Source of the DNA: Tenericutes bacterium HGW-Tenericutes-5
GTDB taxonomy: Bacteria; Bacillota_I; Bacilli_A; Izemoplasmatales; Hujiaoplasmataceae
Length of the DNA stretch: 14,416 bases
Reading direction: 5' to 3'
Assembly: GCA_002839125.1 (NCBI GenBank)
Contig: PGXI01000024.1
Coordinates: 1-14,416, forward strand
Part shown: positions 1-6,812 of the stretch, piece by piece
How positions within the stretch are numbered: the stretch's first letter is position 1
Layout: every line of letters begins with the position of its first letter
The notes under the pieces: generated by a model
Seen by the model: only the letters and a program-made list of their open reading frames with translations
Told to the model about the DNA's origin: nothing
Database searches by the model: none
Made by a program: the position numbers and the translations under genes

Positions 1-126
1 CACTATGAAATAATTGTCGATGTTAACGGAAACGAATACATAATTCATTCTACAGATCCGCAACTAGTCGGAAATAAAGTTTCTTTATCGTTTGATAAAG
101 AAGACATTCATGTGATGCTTCGATGA
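1..126 (+). CDS. potA: Spermidine/putrescine ABC transporter ATP-binding protein, 3' end only
   Basis: The first 41 codons of the window read open in frame 1 to a TGA at 124-126. Only the C-terminal tail is present, with the beta-strand-rich character of the TOBE-like regulatory domain that follows the ATPase domain in PotA-type proteins (for example the DVNGNEYIIHS segment, then NKVSLSFDKEDIHVML at the very end). No nucleotide-binding motifs are in view because they lie upstream of the window. The identity rests mainly on context: the stop overlaps the potB start by four bases (ATGA), and potB, potC and potD follow in the usual order. Translational coupling with potB is likely. PotA would energise polyamine import at the inner face of the membrane. 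Confidence 0.8.
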   Translation, partial: HYEIIVDVNGNEYIIHSTDPQLVGNKVSLSFDKEDIHVMLR

Positions 127-935
127 AGAGTTTAAGACGGTTGATATATCCTTATATCGTTTGGTTAACCGTACTGATTATTATTCCTTTCTTATTTATT
201 GTTTTAGCGACAATATCGACTTTTCACATATTTAATTCTTATACTTTTAGATTCACCTTTGATTCCTTAAGATTCTTGACAGACCCAATATTTTTGAACG
301 CTTTTAAAAATAGTATAAAATTCGCAGGAATAACAACTTTAGTATGTCTTACCGTCGGGTATCCAGTAGCTTATTTTTTTGCTAATATAAAAAGTAAGAA
401 TAAAACTTTATATGTTGCACTACTAATAGTTCCTATTTGGTCCAATATGATTGTAAGAATTATTGCTTGGGAAAATGTATTTAAGCCTGTATCGATTCTT
501 AATTTATTCAATTTAAGTTTTGATATGATTGGCTCTGATATTGCTATAATAATTGCTATGGTATCAATGTATTTACCATTCATGATTTTTCCTATATATG
601 CTGTCTTAGATAAAATGGATCATAGGTATATTGAAGCCAGTAGAGATTTAGGAGCTAATGCGTTTCAATCTTTTTATAAAGTAACGTTACCATTATCTTT
701 GGGTGGGATTGTTAGCGGTATTATTATGACGCTTTTACCAGCAATGACAGCTTTTGCTTTGCCGGAAAGAATTGGTGGTGGAACAACAATTCTATTAGGT
801 AATTTAATTGAAAAAGAGATATTTAGAGGCTCTTTTTCGACTGCGGCTACAGTGTCTTTTGTAGTTATGATAGTAATGTTAGGTCTTTTCATGTTAATAG
901 TTCGCTTTGACAAGGAAGGTGAAACATTATTATGA
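123..935 (+). CDS. potB: Spermidine/putrescine ABC transporter permease PotB
   Basis: A 270-residue integral membrane protein with about six hydrophobic helices, the first near residues 10-32. It carries the EAA loop of binding-protein-dependent permeases at about residues 171-190 (EASRDLGANAF, then LP), the site that contacts the ATPase. Length and motif fit PotB, one half of the transmembrane channel for spermidine and putrescine. The ATG start overlaps the potA stop and the TGA stop overlaps the potC start, both as ATGA, so the three genes are probably translated by coupling. The substrate is inferred from the presence of a PotD-type binding protein two genes downstream. Other polyamine-like substrates remain possible for this family. 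Confidence 0.93.
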   Translation: MKSLRRLIYPYIVWLTVLIIIPFLFIVLATISTFHIFNSYTFRFTFDSLRFLTDPIFLNAFKNSIKFAGITTLVCLTVGYPVAYFFANIKSKNKTLYVALLIVPIWSNMIVRIIAWENVFKPVSILNLFNLSFDMIGSDIAIIIAMVSMYLPFMIFPIYAVLDKMDHRYIEASRDLGANAFQSFYKVTLPLSLGGIVSGIIMTLLPAMTAFALPERIGGGTTILLGNLIEKEIFRGSFSTAATVSFVVMIVMLGLFMLIVRFDKEGETLL

Positions 936-1729
936 AAAAGAATCTTTATGGATCAACACTCCAAGTGTTTCTTACAATCTTCACTTTCACAATTGTATAT
1001 TTACCAATTTTGGTGATAATTCTAATAAGTATTCATGGATCCCAATATAATTATGACAGTTTCAAATTGACTTTTAGATGGTACCAAGAAATTATCAATG
1101 ATCAACAGTTGGTTGATGCTATCATTGTTACTTTCCAAATAGCAGTTTTAGCAACTACAATTAGTACAATCTTGGGAACCGCATTCGCTATAGGCATTCA
1201 CAGTTTAAACAAGAAAAATAGAGTCAGAATGATGGTTTTAAATAATGTACCAGTAGTAAATCCGGATATTGTAACTGGAATAATGTTGTTTATTATTTTT
1301 AGATTCTTTAGAATGACCTTTGGCTTTCCAACAATGCTGTTAGCACATATATTCTTTGCATTACCATTTGTTATTCTAAGTGTTTTACCAAAACTAAAAC
1401 AACTAGATCCAAATTTATTTGATGCAGCTCTTGATTTAGGAGCTACAAAGTTTCAAGCAATTGTCCGTGTGATAATTCCAAGCATAAAAGTTGGAATGAT
1501 TGCCGGAGCTTTAATTGCATTTACAATGAGCATAGATGATTTCATAATCAGTTATTTTATGAAACAAGGAGAGTTTCATAATGTAAGTACATTAATTTAT
1601 TCACGATTAGCAAAAAGACAAATAAGCCCATCTGTTTTTGCCTACAATAGTTTAGTTGTTGTACTGACTATGGGACTTATGATCTTGTTTAATCGTTCAA
1701 ATCAAACACAAAAGAAAGTGAGAGGGTAG
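932..1729 (+). CDS. potC: Spermidine/putrescine ABC transporter permease PotC
   Basis: A 265-residue permease with about six membrane segments and an EAA-type loop at about residues 164-183 (DAALDLGATKF, then IIP). The segment VPVVNPDIVTGIMLF near residues 106-120 is typical of the PotC half of the polyamine channel. The start overlaps the potB stop by four bases, and potD begins five bases after its stop, so it sits centrally in one transcription unit. In some mollicutes potC and potD are fused into a single protein. Here they are separate, with a new ribosome binding site and a lipoprotein signal at the start of potD. Confidence 0.93.
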   Translation: MKKNLYGSTLQVFLTIFTFTIVYLPILVIILISIHGSQYNYDSFKLTFRWYQEIINDQQLVDAIIVTFQIAVLATTISTILGTAFAIGIHSLNKKNRVRMMVLNNVPVVNPDIVTGIMLFIIFRFFRMTFGFPTMLLAHIFFALPFVILSVLPKLKQLDPNLFDAALDLGATKFQAIVRVIIPSIKVGMIAGALIAFTMSIDDFIISYFMKQGEFHNVSTLIYSRLAKRQISPSVFAYNSLVVVLTMGLMILFNRSNQTQKKVRG

Positions 1730-1733
1730 GTAA

Positions 1734-2825
1734 ATGAGAAAGAGTGTAATTATATCTGTTTTAGCCGTATTTGTTATGTTTAGCGTTTCATTGGTTGGTT
1801 GCAGTTCAAAAGAAAAACTGTATGTTTTAAACTGGGGAGAGTATATGAACCCAGACCTTGTTGATAAGTTTGAAATTGAGAACAATGTGAAAGTTGTATA
1901 TGAAGAAGTTGGTTCAAATGAAGAAATGGAAATCAAATTGAAACAAGGGATTACCGATTATGACATTATGATTCCTTCAGAATATATGATTGATAAATTA
2001 TCTCAAGAAAATTTGTTGTTGCCAATCAATTATAGTTTATTGACCAATTTAGAAAATGTAGAATTTTTTGAAGATGCAAAAGTTTTGTATGAAGAAGAAG
2101 AATTCGGTCAATATCTAATTCCTTATTTCTTTGGAACAGTAGGGATTATGTATAATACCAGTAATGAAAATATAAAAACGGCTTTAGAAAGTGATAATGG
2201 TGGATTCTGCACACTGTTTGATGAAACTAACGATTTTAGAGTTGGACTATATGATTCGCCTCGAGATACCATAGGTGCTGCGCTGATGTGCCTAGGTTAT
2301 AGTGTTAATAGTAATAATGACACTGAGCTTGGTGAAGCCGAAACTTTAATTGAAACAGCTTTAGCTAAAAGCCTAGGATCGATTCGTTTTGGTCAAGACG
2401 ATTTGAAGGGTGATGTAGCTAAAGGAAATTTAGATTTAGCTCTTGTTTATTCAGGTGACTATTTTGAAATGGTATTTGAATATGAAGCAGAAGAAACAGA
2501 AATTGAATTTGACTATTTCGCACCAGATCACACTAATATTTGGATAGATGCATTTGTTATTCCTAATACTAGTAAAAACACAGATTTAGCTCACAAGTTT
2601 ATTAATTTCTTCTTAGATGTGGATAACGCTGCTGAGAATGCTGATTGGGTTGGGTATACTCCAGTAATTAGCGAAGTTTATAATGTGATGGTTAATGATT
2701 ATGGGTACGATTATGACCATTATTATCCACAACCAGAAGGATCTTCACGAGAAGTATTTAAGTATTTAGGATCAGAGCACGCTCAAAAACTAAATACGAT
2801 ATTAAATGCAGTAAGAATCAGTTAA
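1734..2825 (+). CDS. potD: Spermidine/putrescine-binding lipoprotein PotD
   Basis: A 363-residue extracytoplasmic solute-binding protein. The first 23 residues form a lipoprotein signal peptide: positive MRK, a hydrophobic core, then the lipobox LVGC with Cys23 as the predicted lipidated residue. In a cell without an outer membrane this would anchor the protein to the outside of the membrane. The mature N terminus (YVLNWGEYMNPDLVDKFE) and the later DYDIMIPSEYMIDKL are characteristic of PotD/PotF polyamine-binding proteins, and length is normal. The ribosome binding site AGAGGG precedes the ATG by a normal distance. It is the last gene of the operon and a strong terminator follows 14 bases after the stop. 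Exact ligand preference cannot be read from the sequence. Confidence 0.94.
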   Translation: MRKSVIISVLAVFVMFSVSLVGCSSKEKLYVLNWGEYMNPDLVDKFEIENNVKVVYEEVGSNEEMEIKLKQGITDYDIMIPSEYMIDKLSQENLLLPINYSLLTNLENVEFFEDAKVLYEEEEFGQYLIPYFFGTVGIMYNTSNENIKTALESDNGGFCTLFDETNDFRVGLYDSPRDTIGAALMCLGYSVNSNNDTELGEAETLIETALAKSLGSIRFGQDDLKGDVAKGNLDLALVYSGDYFEMVFEYEAEETEIEFDYFAPDHTNIWIDAFVIPNTSKNTDLAHKFINFFLDVDNAAENADWVGYTPVISEVYNVMVNDYGYDYDHYYPQPEGSSREVFKYLGSEHAQKLNTILNAVRIS

Positions 2826-2839
2826 TTTTCTTTATTAAA

Positions 2840-2880
2840 AAAACATCTTCCTATTTTAAAAGGAAGATGTTTTATTTTTA
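2840..2880. terminator. Bidirectional Rho-independent terminator after potD
   Basis: A perfect 13-bp stem (2840-2852 with 2861-2873) surrounds an eight-base loop. The arms begin with an A run and end with a T run, so a U tail forms in either direction. It lies between the convergent ends of potD (+) and the M28 peptidase gene (-), and probably serves both. Confidence 0.92.
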
Positions 2881-2893
2881 AACAAGTTTAGCG

Positions 2894-4078
2894 CTATAAA
2901 GATTGACTATTTTCAATATATTCAATAAAGATATCAATTGATGCTTCAATGATTTTTGGATCAACGTTGTCTAAAGTATCGTTAGGGGTATGGTAGACAT
3001 TTGAACGAGCATCGTTGCTCCAAGGCATACCAATTAAAGTAGTTGATTTTACACCTACTTTTGCTAGTTCACCTGCATCAGTTCCTCCAGTTAAAAATGC
3101 AATTGGTTTTGAAACAGCCTTATAGCCTTTATCATTTGCGATTTTTACGAGGGAGTTAGCCAATTCTAAACTTAGATCAACTGTGTTATTAATATCACTT
3201 GTTAAAAAGAACAAGTCATCAAGATTATATGCACAATCAGTATTTAGCAATGTAGTAGGATAGGTTTTAAATAGGTCAATATGTTTTTTGGCATAGGCTC
3301 TTGCACCACGCAACCCTTCCTCCTCAGCGTCAAAACTAGCTATGATGATTCTAGTGTGATCCAATCGGTTCTCACTAAAATATCTTCCTATTTCAACTGC
3401 CATAGCACTTGCGATTAAGTTATCTCCAGCTCCAGGAGATCCTTTTATTGAAGCGAAAAACCACATTTGAATAATCAATAACAAGCCTAAAGATAGAACG
3501 GTTTTAATAATAATTTGAAAAATGTTGTTTTCTATGAAGTAAAGCGGAAGCGCCAAAACACATAATAATATAACAAATAATATTGATCCGGTTACTCTTA
3601 GATTATATAATTTAGGTTGGTGAATTAGAAAATTAAATACATTGGCACTATCATGATGGCCGCTGATAATTACTTGATTTTTTATTTCTTTCTTAGGTTC
3701 AATATAGCCTAAAGCGTTATATCCTTTTCTTTTGGGATAGAAAATATCAATAATTGGTAGATAAAAGAAGAACTGTAGCACTAAAATTAAGATACTTAGT
3801 AGACCTAAAACTAAAGATACAATAGGTAATTTTAACCATAAGAATACAATAGCTAAAACATAAGAAGAAACAAGAATTCTTATCCAACCTAAAAAAGCAC
3901 CTTTATGAAGATAGAATTCCTCAATTTTCGTTTCATCAGCAAACTCATCCATTTTCTGCTTTAGAATTTCCGCAGCTTGCATAGATTCTTTAGTTCCAGC
4001 TAATCTAGGTCCGGTTTGTTTTATTATTTCATCAGTTAGATCAAAAGCCTTGATTCTAATATTCTTCGTTTTTTCCAT
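2894..4078 (-). CDS. Membrane-embedded M28 family zinc peptidase
   Basis: 394 residues with the full metal and catalytic set of M28 (aminopeptidase Y/S type) enzymes: H141-x-D143 (GHHDS), bridging D219 (GAGDN), catalytic and metal-binding E252/E253 (FDAEEEGLRG), D281 (NTDCAY) and H363 (YHTPNDT). It should be a di-zinc exopeptidase cutting small peptides. Hydrophobic helices are predicted at about 63-82, 85-109, 164-181 and 186-208. The second pair is inserted inside the catalytic domain, between the HxD motif and D219, which normally lie about a dozen residues apart. Because helices come in pairs, all active-site residues can still be on one face of the membrane. No signal peptide is seen. 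The ATG is preceded by GAGG. It is a single-gene unit, converging with the pot operon. Family is certain; substrate and side of the membrane are not. Confidence 0.9.
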   Translation of the reverse strand: MEKTKNIRIKAFDLTDEIIKQTGPRLAGTKESMQAAEILKQKMDEFADETKIEEFYLHKGAFLGWIRILVSSYVLAIVFLWLKLPIVSLVLGLLSILILVLQFFFYLPIIDIFYPKRKGYNALGYIEPKKEIKNQVIISGHHDSANVFNFLIHQPKLYNLRVTGSILFVILLCVLALPLYFIENNIFQIIIKTVLSLGLLLIIQMWFFASIKGSPGAGDNLIASAMAVEIGRYFSENRLDHTRIIIASFDAEEEGLRGARAYAKKHIDLFKTYPTTLLNTDCAYNLDDLFFLTSDINNTVDLSLELANSLVKIANDKGYKAVSKPIAFLTGGTDAGELAKVGVKSTTLIGMPWSNDARSNVYHTPNDTLDNVDPKIIEASIDIFIEYIENSQSL

Positions 4079-4225
4079 AATTAACCTCGATATTTAATAT
4101 GATGCTTTATATTTTATCATAACATTTTAGAGATATTAGTATTAAGATAGAAAATATCAAAAAAAAGTTCCAATTATAGTGAAAAACATATTAAAAAATG
4201 GTTTAATATTTAATATACAATTTAT

Positions 4226-4230
4226 AGGAG
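4226..4230 (+). promoter_or_regulatory. Ribosome binding site that fixes the cyclophilin start
   Basis: AGGAG directly abuts an ATG at 4231, which is too close for initiation. The in-frame ATG at 4240 is nine bases downstream and is therefore preferred as the start. Confidence 0.75.
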
Positions 4231-4239
4231 ATGATGAAC

Positions 4240-4764
4240 ATGAAAAACCCAGTAGTAACCATTAAAATGAAGAGTGACAAGCTAATAAAATTAGAATTAT
4301 ATCCAGATAAAGCTCAGAATACTGTAAATAACTTTATTTACCTAGTAAAAAAAGGCTTTTATAATGGTTTAATTTTTCATCGCGTGATTGAGAATTTTAT
4401 GATTCAAGGTGGAGACCCAGAAGGTCAAGGCATAGGCGGACCAGGATACTCAATTAAGGGAGAATTTGCAAACAATGGAATTGAAAATGATTTAAATCAT
4501 AAAGCCGGTGTAATATCTATGGCGAGATCTCAAAGCATGGATTCTGCTGGTTCACAATTTTTTATTATGCACAAGGATGCACCACATTTAGATGGATCAT
4601 ATGCTGCCTTCGGAAAAGTAATCGAAGGTATGGATGAAGTGGATAGAATCGCGAAAACAGATACTGATTTTCGTGACAAACCACTTAAGGAAGAGAAAAT
4701 GATTTCTTTGGTTGTAGATACATTTGGAATTGAGTATCCCGAACCTCAAAAGATATCTGATTGA
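4240..4764 (+). CDS. Cyclophilin-type peptidyl-prolyl cis-trans isomerase
   Basis: 174 residues from the preferred start at 4240. It is a cytoplasmic cyclophilin that catalyses proline cis/trans isomerisation during protein folding. Signature elements are in order: FHRVIENFMIQGGDP (about 46-60, with catalytic-site Arg48, Phe53 and Gln56), GVISMARS (90-97), SAGSQFFI (102-109) and LDGSYAAFGKVIEGM (117-131). There is no signal peptide or lipobox, so it is probably PpiB-like and intracellular. The position equivalent to the cyclosporin-contacting tryptophan of eukaryotic cyclophilins appears to be histidine, which is common in bacteria. The stop is TGA. No clear terminator follows. The gene is flanked by a divergent peptidase gene and by a membrane-protein gene with its own promoter. 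Confidence 0.95.
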   Translation: MKNPVVTIKMKSDKLIKLELYPDKAQNTVNNFIYLVKKGFYNGLIFHRVIENFMIQGGDPEGQGIGGPGYSIKGEFANNGIENDLNHKAGVISMARSQSMDSAGSQFFIMHKDAPHLDGSYAAFGKVIEGMDEVDRIAKTDTDFRDKPLKEEKMISLVVDTFGIEYPEPQKISD

Positions 4765-4812
4765 TTTGTTGGTATATTAAGTTGATTTTGTTTATTATTT
4801 TGCTATAAGGCA

Positions 4813-4840
4813 TTTACTAGATAATTATCAATGATATACT
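4813..4840 (+). promoter_or_regulatory. Sigma-A-type promoter with extended -10
   Basis: TTTACT at 4813-4818 and TATACT at 4835-4840 are 16 bases apart, and a TG one base upstream of the -10 gives TGATATACT. It lies 34 bases before the start of the 4874 gene, so that gene need not depend on cyclophilin transcription. Confidence 0.65.
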
Positions 4841-4873
4841 AAAAATATAAATATATTGCGGAGGGTAAAATGT

Positions 4874-5389
4874 ATGAGTTTAAAAGAAACTTTGAAACAC
4901 GAGTCTGAAGATTTAAAGAGTTTAAAAAAAGTATATGAAACAATTGCTTTCTTAGCTTTAATGGTTTTAGTTTTCCAACAATTGTTTTATCTAGTTGTCA
5001 ATTTGATTAATTACGGGAAGAATAATTTCTTCTCCACAGCTAATTTCGCTTCAGCTAATTTACAAGGATTTGTAAGTAGAATCGTAGGGATTAATTCTAA
5101 TAGTGTAATCTTTATAATTTTAGGTATATTAGCATGGTTAGCATATTATGCAGCTCTATATTTTCTTGTATGGCGATTCGCTGGAAAGAGAGATATGTCA
5201 AAATGGACATGGACATTGTTCGTAGCGTTTGGACCAACTATCTTTTTAGCTCCAGCATTCATCTGGTTCATCTTATTTGCTTTTAGATATGAGATTTTTG
5301 GTGTTTATAAAAAAGTAGTTGAAGATTACAAAAATGGAAAAGAAGCTCCAAAACAAAAGGAACCAGAAGAAAATTTAAAATCAGAATAA
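4874..5389 (+). CDS. Three-helix membrane protein of unknown function
   Basis: 171 residues from the ATG at 4874, chosen because GGAGGG at 4860-4865 sits eight bases upstream. An in-frame TTG at 4856 would include the ribosome binding site in the coding sequence and is unlikely. The protein starts with a charged, Lys/Glu-rich stretch (about 1-25). Three hydrophobic segments follow at about 26-46, 77-98 and 111-137, the last being rich in aromatic residues and proline (FGPTIFLAPAFIWF). It ends in a highly charged Lys/Glu tail of about 20 residues that is probably cytoplasmic. I do not recognise a family. The next gene, a GtrA-like membrane protein, begins about 50 bases downstream and may be cotranscribed. 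Confidence 0.8.
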   Translation: MSLKETLKHESEDLKSLKKVYETIAFLALMVLVFQQLFYLVVNLINYGKNNFFSTANFASANLQGFVSRIVGINSNSVIFIILGILAWLAYYAALYFLVWRFAGKRDMSKWTWTLFVAFGPTIFLAPAFIWFILFAFRYEIFGVYKKVVEDYKNGKEAPKQKEPEENLKSE

Positions 5390-5439
5390 CTTATATATTT
5401 TGAAAGTTATTTAGAAAGGGTTCTTGTATCTTAAGAACT

Positions 5440-5859
5440 TTGATTCAATTGGAAAAAAGAGAAAATTTAATTCACATAATAAAATTTACATTATTTTCTA
5501 TATCCGCTGGCATTATACAAATAATCAGTTTTACTATTTTAAATGAAGTAGTAAAACTGATTTATTGGCCGGCTTATTTAATTGCGTTAACATTGTCAGT
5601 TCTGTGGAACTTCACGCTAAATCGAAAGTTTACCTTCAAATCAGCAGCTAATATACCAAAAGCAATGTTTAAAGTTGCCTGTTTTTACTTGGTATTTACA
5701 CCACTCTCAACATGGTGGGGTGATTCTTTAGAAGCAATAGGCTGGAATGAGTATGTAATTCTAGGAATGACAATGATCATAAATTTTGTAACAGAATTTA
5801 TATTTACAAAGTTTTATGTATATAAAAACAATATTAATACTGCAGTAAAGAAATTGTAG
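5440..5859 (+). CDS. GtrA-like membrane protein, non-ATG start
   Basis: About 139 residues with four membrane helices (roughly 12-34, 39-60, 72-95, 103-125), the size and topology of the GtrA family. The loop LWNFTLNRKFTF after helix two and TEFIFTKFYVY at the C terminus are its characteristic patterns. GtrA proteins are associated with moving lipid-linked sugars across the membrane for cell-surface glycosylation; the substrate here is unknown. The reading frame is open from just after the TGA at 5401 but has no ATG or GTG before the protein begins. Candidates are TTG at 5440 or 5449, while the only good ribosome binding site (AAAGGG, 5415-5420) better fits an ATC at 5428. The start is therefore uncertain. 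An 8-bp inverted repeat (5385-5392 with 5404-5411) precedes it. Confidence 0.85.
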   Translation: MIQLEKRENLIHIIKFTLFSISAGIIQIISFTILNEVVKLIYWPAYLIALTLSVLWNFTLNRKFTFKSAANIPKAMFKVACFYLVFTPLSTWWGDSLEAIGWNEYVILGMTMIINFVTEFIFTKFYVYKNNINTAVKKL

Positions 5860-5871
5860 AGATAATTAATA

Positions 5872-5900
5872 TTTACATCTAAATAAATGTTTGATATAAT
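5872..5900 (+). promoter_or_regulatory. tRNA-Val promoter
   Basis: TTTACA (5872-5877) and TATAAT (5895-5900) are separated by 17 bases, and TG precedes the -10 by one base. The -10 ends ten bases before the first base of the tRNA. This is close to a consensus stable-RNA promoter. Confidence 0.88.
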
Positions 5901-5910
5901 TTCTAGTACT

Positions 5911-5985
5911 GGAATCATAGCTCAGTGGGAGAGCATCTGCTTGACGTGCAGGGGGTCGGGGGTTCAAATCCCTCTGGTTCCACCA
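5911..5985 (+). tRNA. tRNA-Val (anticodon GAC)
   Basis: A 75-base cloverleaf. The acceptor stem GGAATCA pairs with TGGTTCC with one G-U. The D arm is GCTC/GAGC. The anticodon stem TCTGC/GCAGG encloses the loop TTGACGT, giving anticodon GAC at 34-36. The T arm GGGGG/CCCTC encloses TTCAAAT. Discriminator A and CCA are encoded at 5982-5985. The gene is intact and has its own promoter. The part from the anticodon stem to the first C of CCA is duplicated at 8105-8150, so this gene appears to have been the integration target and its 3' half was probably supplied by the incoming element. Confidence 0.96.
5938..5983 (+). repeat. Left direct repeat (attL) inside tRNA-Val
   Basis: These 46 bases match 8105-8150 exactly. 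With one mismatch (C at 5984, T at 8151) the similarity extends four more bases. The repeat spans the anticodon stem-loop, variable loop, T arm and 3' acceptor strand, a typical integrase target. Confidence 0.92.
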
Positions 5986-5998
5986 TAAAAAGTGAAAT

Positions 5999-6067
5999 AG
6001 CTTCCAAATGTTGGAGATAGGGTATAATAACTATACTACTCTAACTCTAATGAAGGGAGCTTTTTTT
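5999..6067 (+). terminator. Long stacked hairpin with T run after tRNA-Val
   Basis: Three nested helices can form. The outer one pairs 5999-6005 with 6055-6061 (seven pairs, one G-U). The middle one pairs 6010-6016 with 6039-6045 (seven pairs, one G-U). The inner one pairs 6022-6026 with 6032-6036. Seven T bases follow at once (6061-6067). It probably terminates the tRNA transcript and shields the abiE promoter. The interrupted stem is unusually long for a plain terminator, so a small structured RNA is also possible. Confidence 0.6.
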
Positions 6068-6143
6068 ATTTCCGGATAAGTCAAACTAAATTTACTTTGA
6101 TAATTTATATGTTAAATACACTAAATAATTATAGATATACATA

Positions 6144-6172
6144 TTGAAATTCTCCACAAAATGGTATATAAT
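6144..6172 (+). promoter_or_regulatory. Promoter of the abiE-like operon
   Basis: TTGAAA (6144-6149) and TATAAT (6167-6172) are 17 bases apart, 22 bases before the AbiEi start codon. AbiEi-type antitoxins are known to repress their own promoters by binding inverted repeats. A weak ATATGT/ACATAT pair (6107-6112 and 6139-6144) touches the -35, but in DNA this AT-rich it may be chance. Confidence 0.85.
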
Positions 6173-6194
6173 ACAATTAACTGGAGGAAAAAAA

Positions 6195-6812
6195 ATGATA
6201 AAAACTATCGAAGACCTAAAAATACAATATAAAGATTTTAGCGATGTAAACGGTAAAATCCGAAGAGAAATAAAAACTGGGACTTATATACCAATCATCA
6301 GAGGATTATACGAAACAGATAAAACTACTCCTGGATACTATTTATCATCATATATATATGGTCCTTCGTATTTGTCTTTTGATTATGCTTTATCTTATTA
6401 TGGAATGATTCCTGAAAGGGTAACAAACTATACTTCCGCAACTTATAACAAACATAAAACAAAAAAGTACATTACTCCATTTGGAACTTATATTTATAGG
6501 GACATTCCTAAGTCTGCTTATCCATTTGATATTTTGGCTATTGAAGAGAAAAATTATGTATATCATATTGCATCGAAGGAGAAAGCTTTGTGTGACAAAT
6601 TATATTCCTTAAAAACAGTCACAAGTTTTAAACAATTAGAAAAAATGATTTTTGATGATTTAAGAATTTACTCTGATGAGTTTTTCTCTCTCGATATAGA
6701 CAGGTTGAGTAAACTAATACCAAAATATAAGTCAAAAAACCTAATGTTACTAGAAAAATACTTAAAAGGAGCTTCATATGCAAATAATAGATCAAATGTT
6801 GAAAAAATATGA
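6195..6812 (+). CDS. AbiEi-like antitoxin (type IV toxin-antitoxin, abortive infection)
   Basis: 205 residues from the ATG at 6195, chosen because GGAGG (6183-6187) lies seven bases upstream; an in-frame start at 6144 would place the whole promoter inside the gene. Residues 1-40 resemble the winged-helix DNA-binding domain of AbiEi proteins (IRREIKTGTYIPIIRGLYET). The following block (about 56-79, GPSYLSFDYALSYYGMIPER and YTSAT) and ASKEKALCDKLY (126-137) are typical of the AbiEi antitoxin family. The known role is to neutralise the AbiEii nucleotidyltransferase without binding it and to autorepress the operon. The C terminus overlaps the next gene by 35 bases in another frame, so translation is coupled. 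The gene lies between tRNA-derived repeats and is probably horizontally acquired. Confidence 0.88.
   Translation: MIKTIEDLKIQYKDFSDVNGKIRREIKTGTYIPIIRGLYETDKTTPGYYLSSYIYGPSYLSFDYALSYYGMIPERVTNYTSATYNKHKTKKYITPFGTYIYRDIPKSAYPFDILAIEEKNYVYHIASKEKALCDKLYSLKTVTSFKQLEKMIFDDLRIYSDEFFSLDIDRLSKLIPKYKSKNLMLLEKYLKGASYANNRSNVEKI

Noticed and set aside
371..583. Minus-strand frames inside potB, and similar frames inside other genes
   Set aside because: They lack ribosome binding sites and are antisense to well-supported proteins with conserved motifs.
2837..2893. CRISPR or insertion-sequence end at the 2840-2873 inverted repeat
   Set aside because: It is a single hairpin with T runs between convergent genes, which is fully explained as a terminator; no repeats or transposase are nearby.
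6107..6144. Operator for AbiEi formed by ATATGT and ACATAT
   Set aside because: Six-base half-sites of pure A/T-rich sequence separated by 26 bases are expected by chance here; kept only as a note on the promoter.
6144..6194. Upstream start of the AbiEi-like gene, adding 17 residues
   Set aside because: The extension would contain the -35, -10 and the ribosome binding site. GGAGG is well placed for the ATG at 6195.
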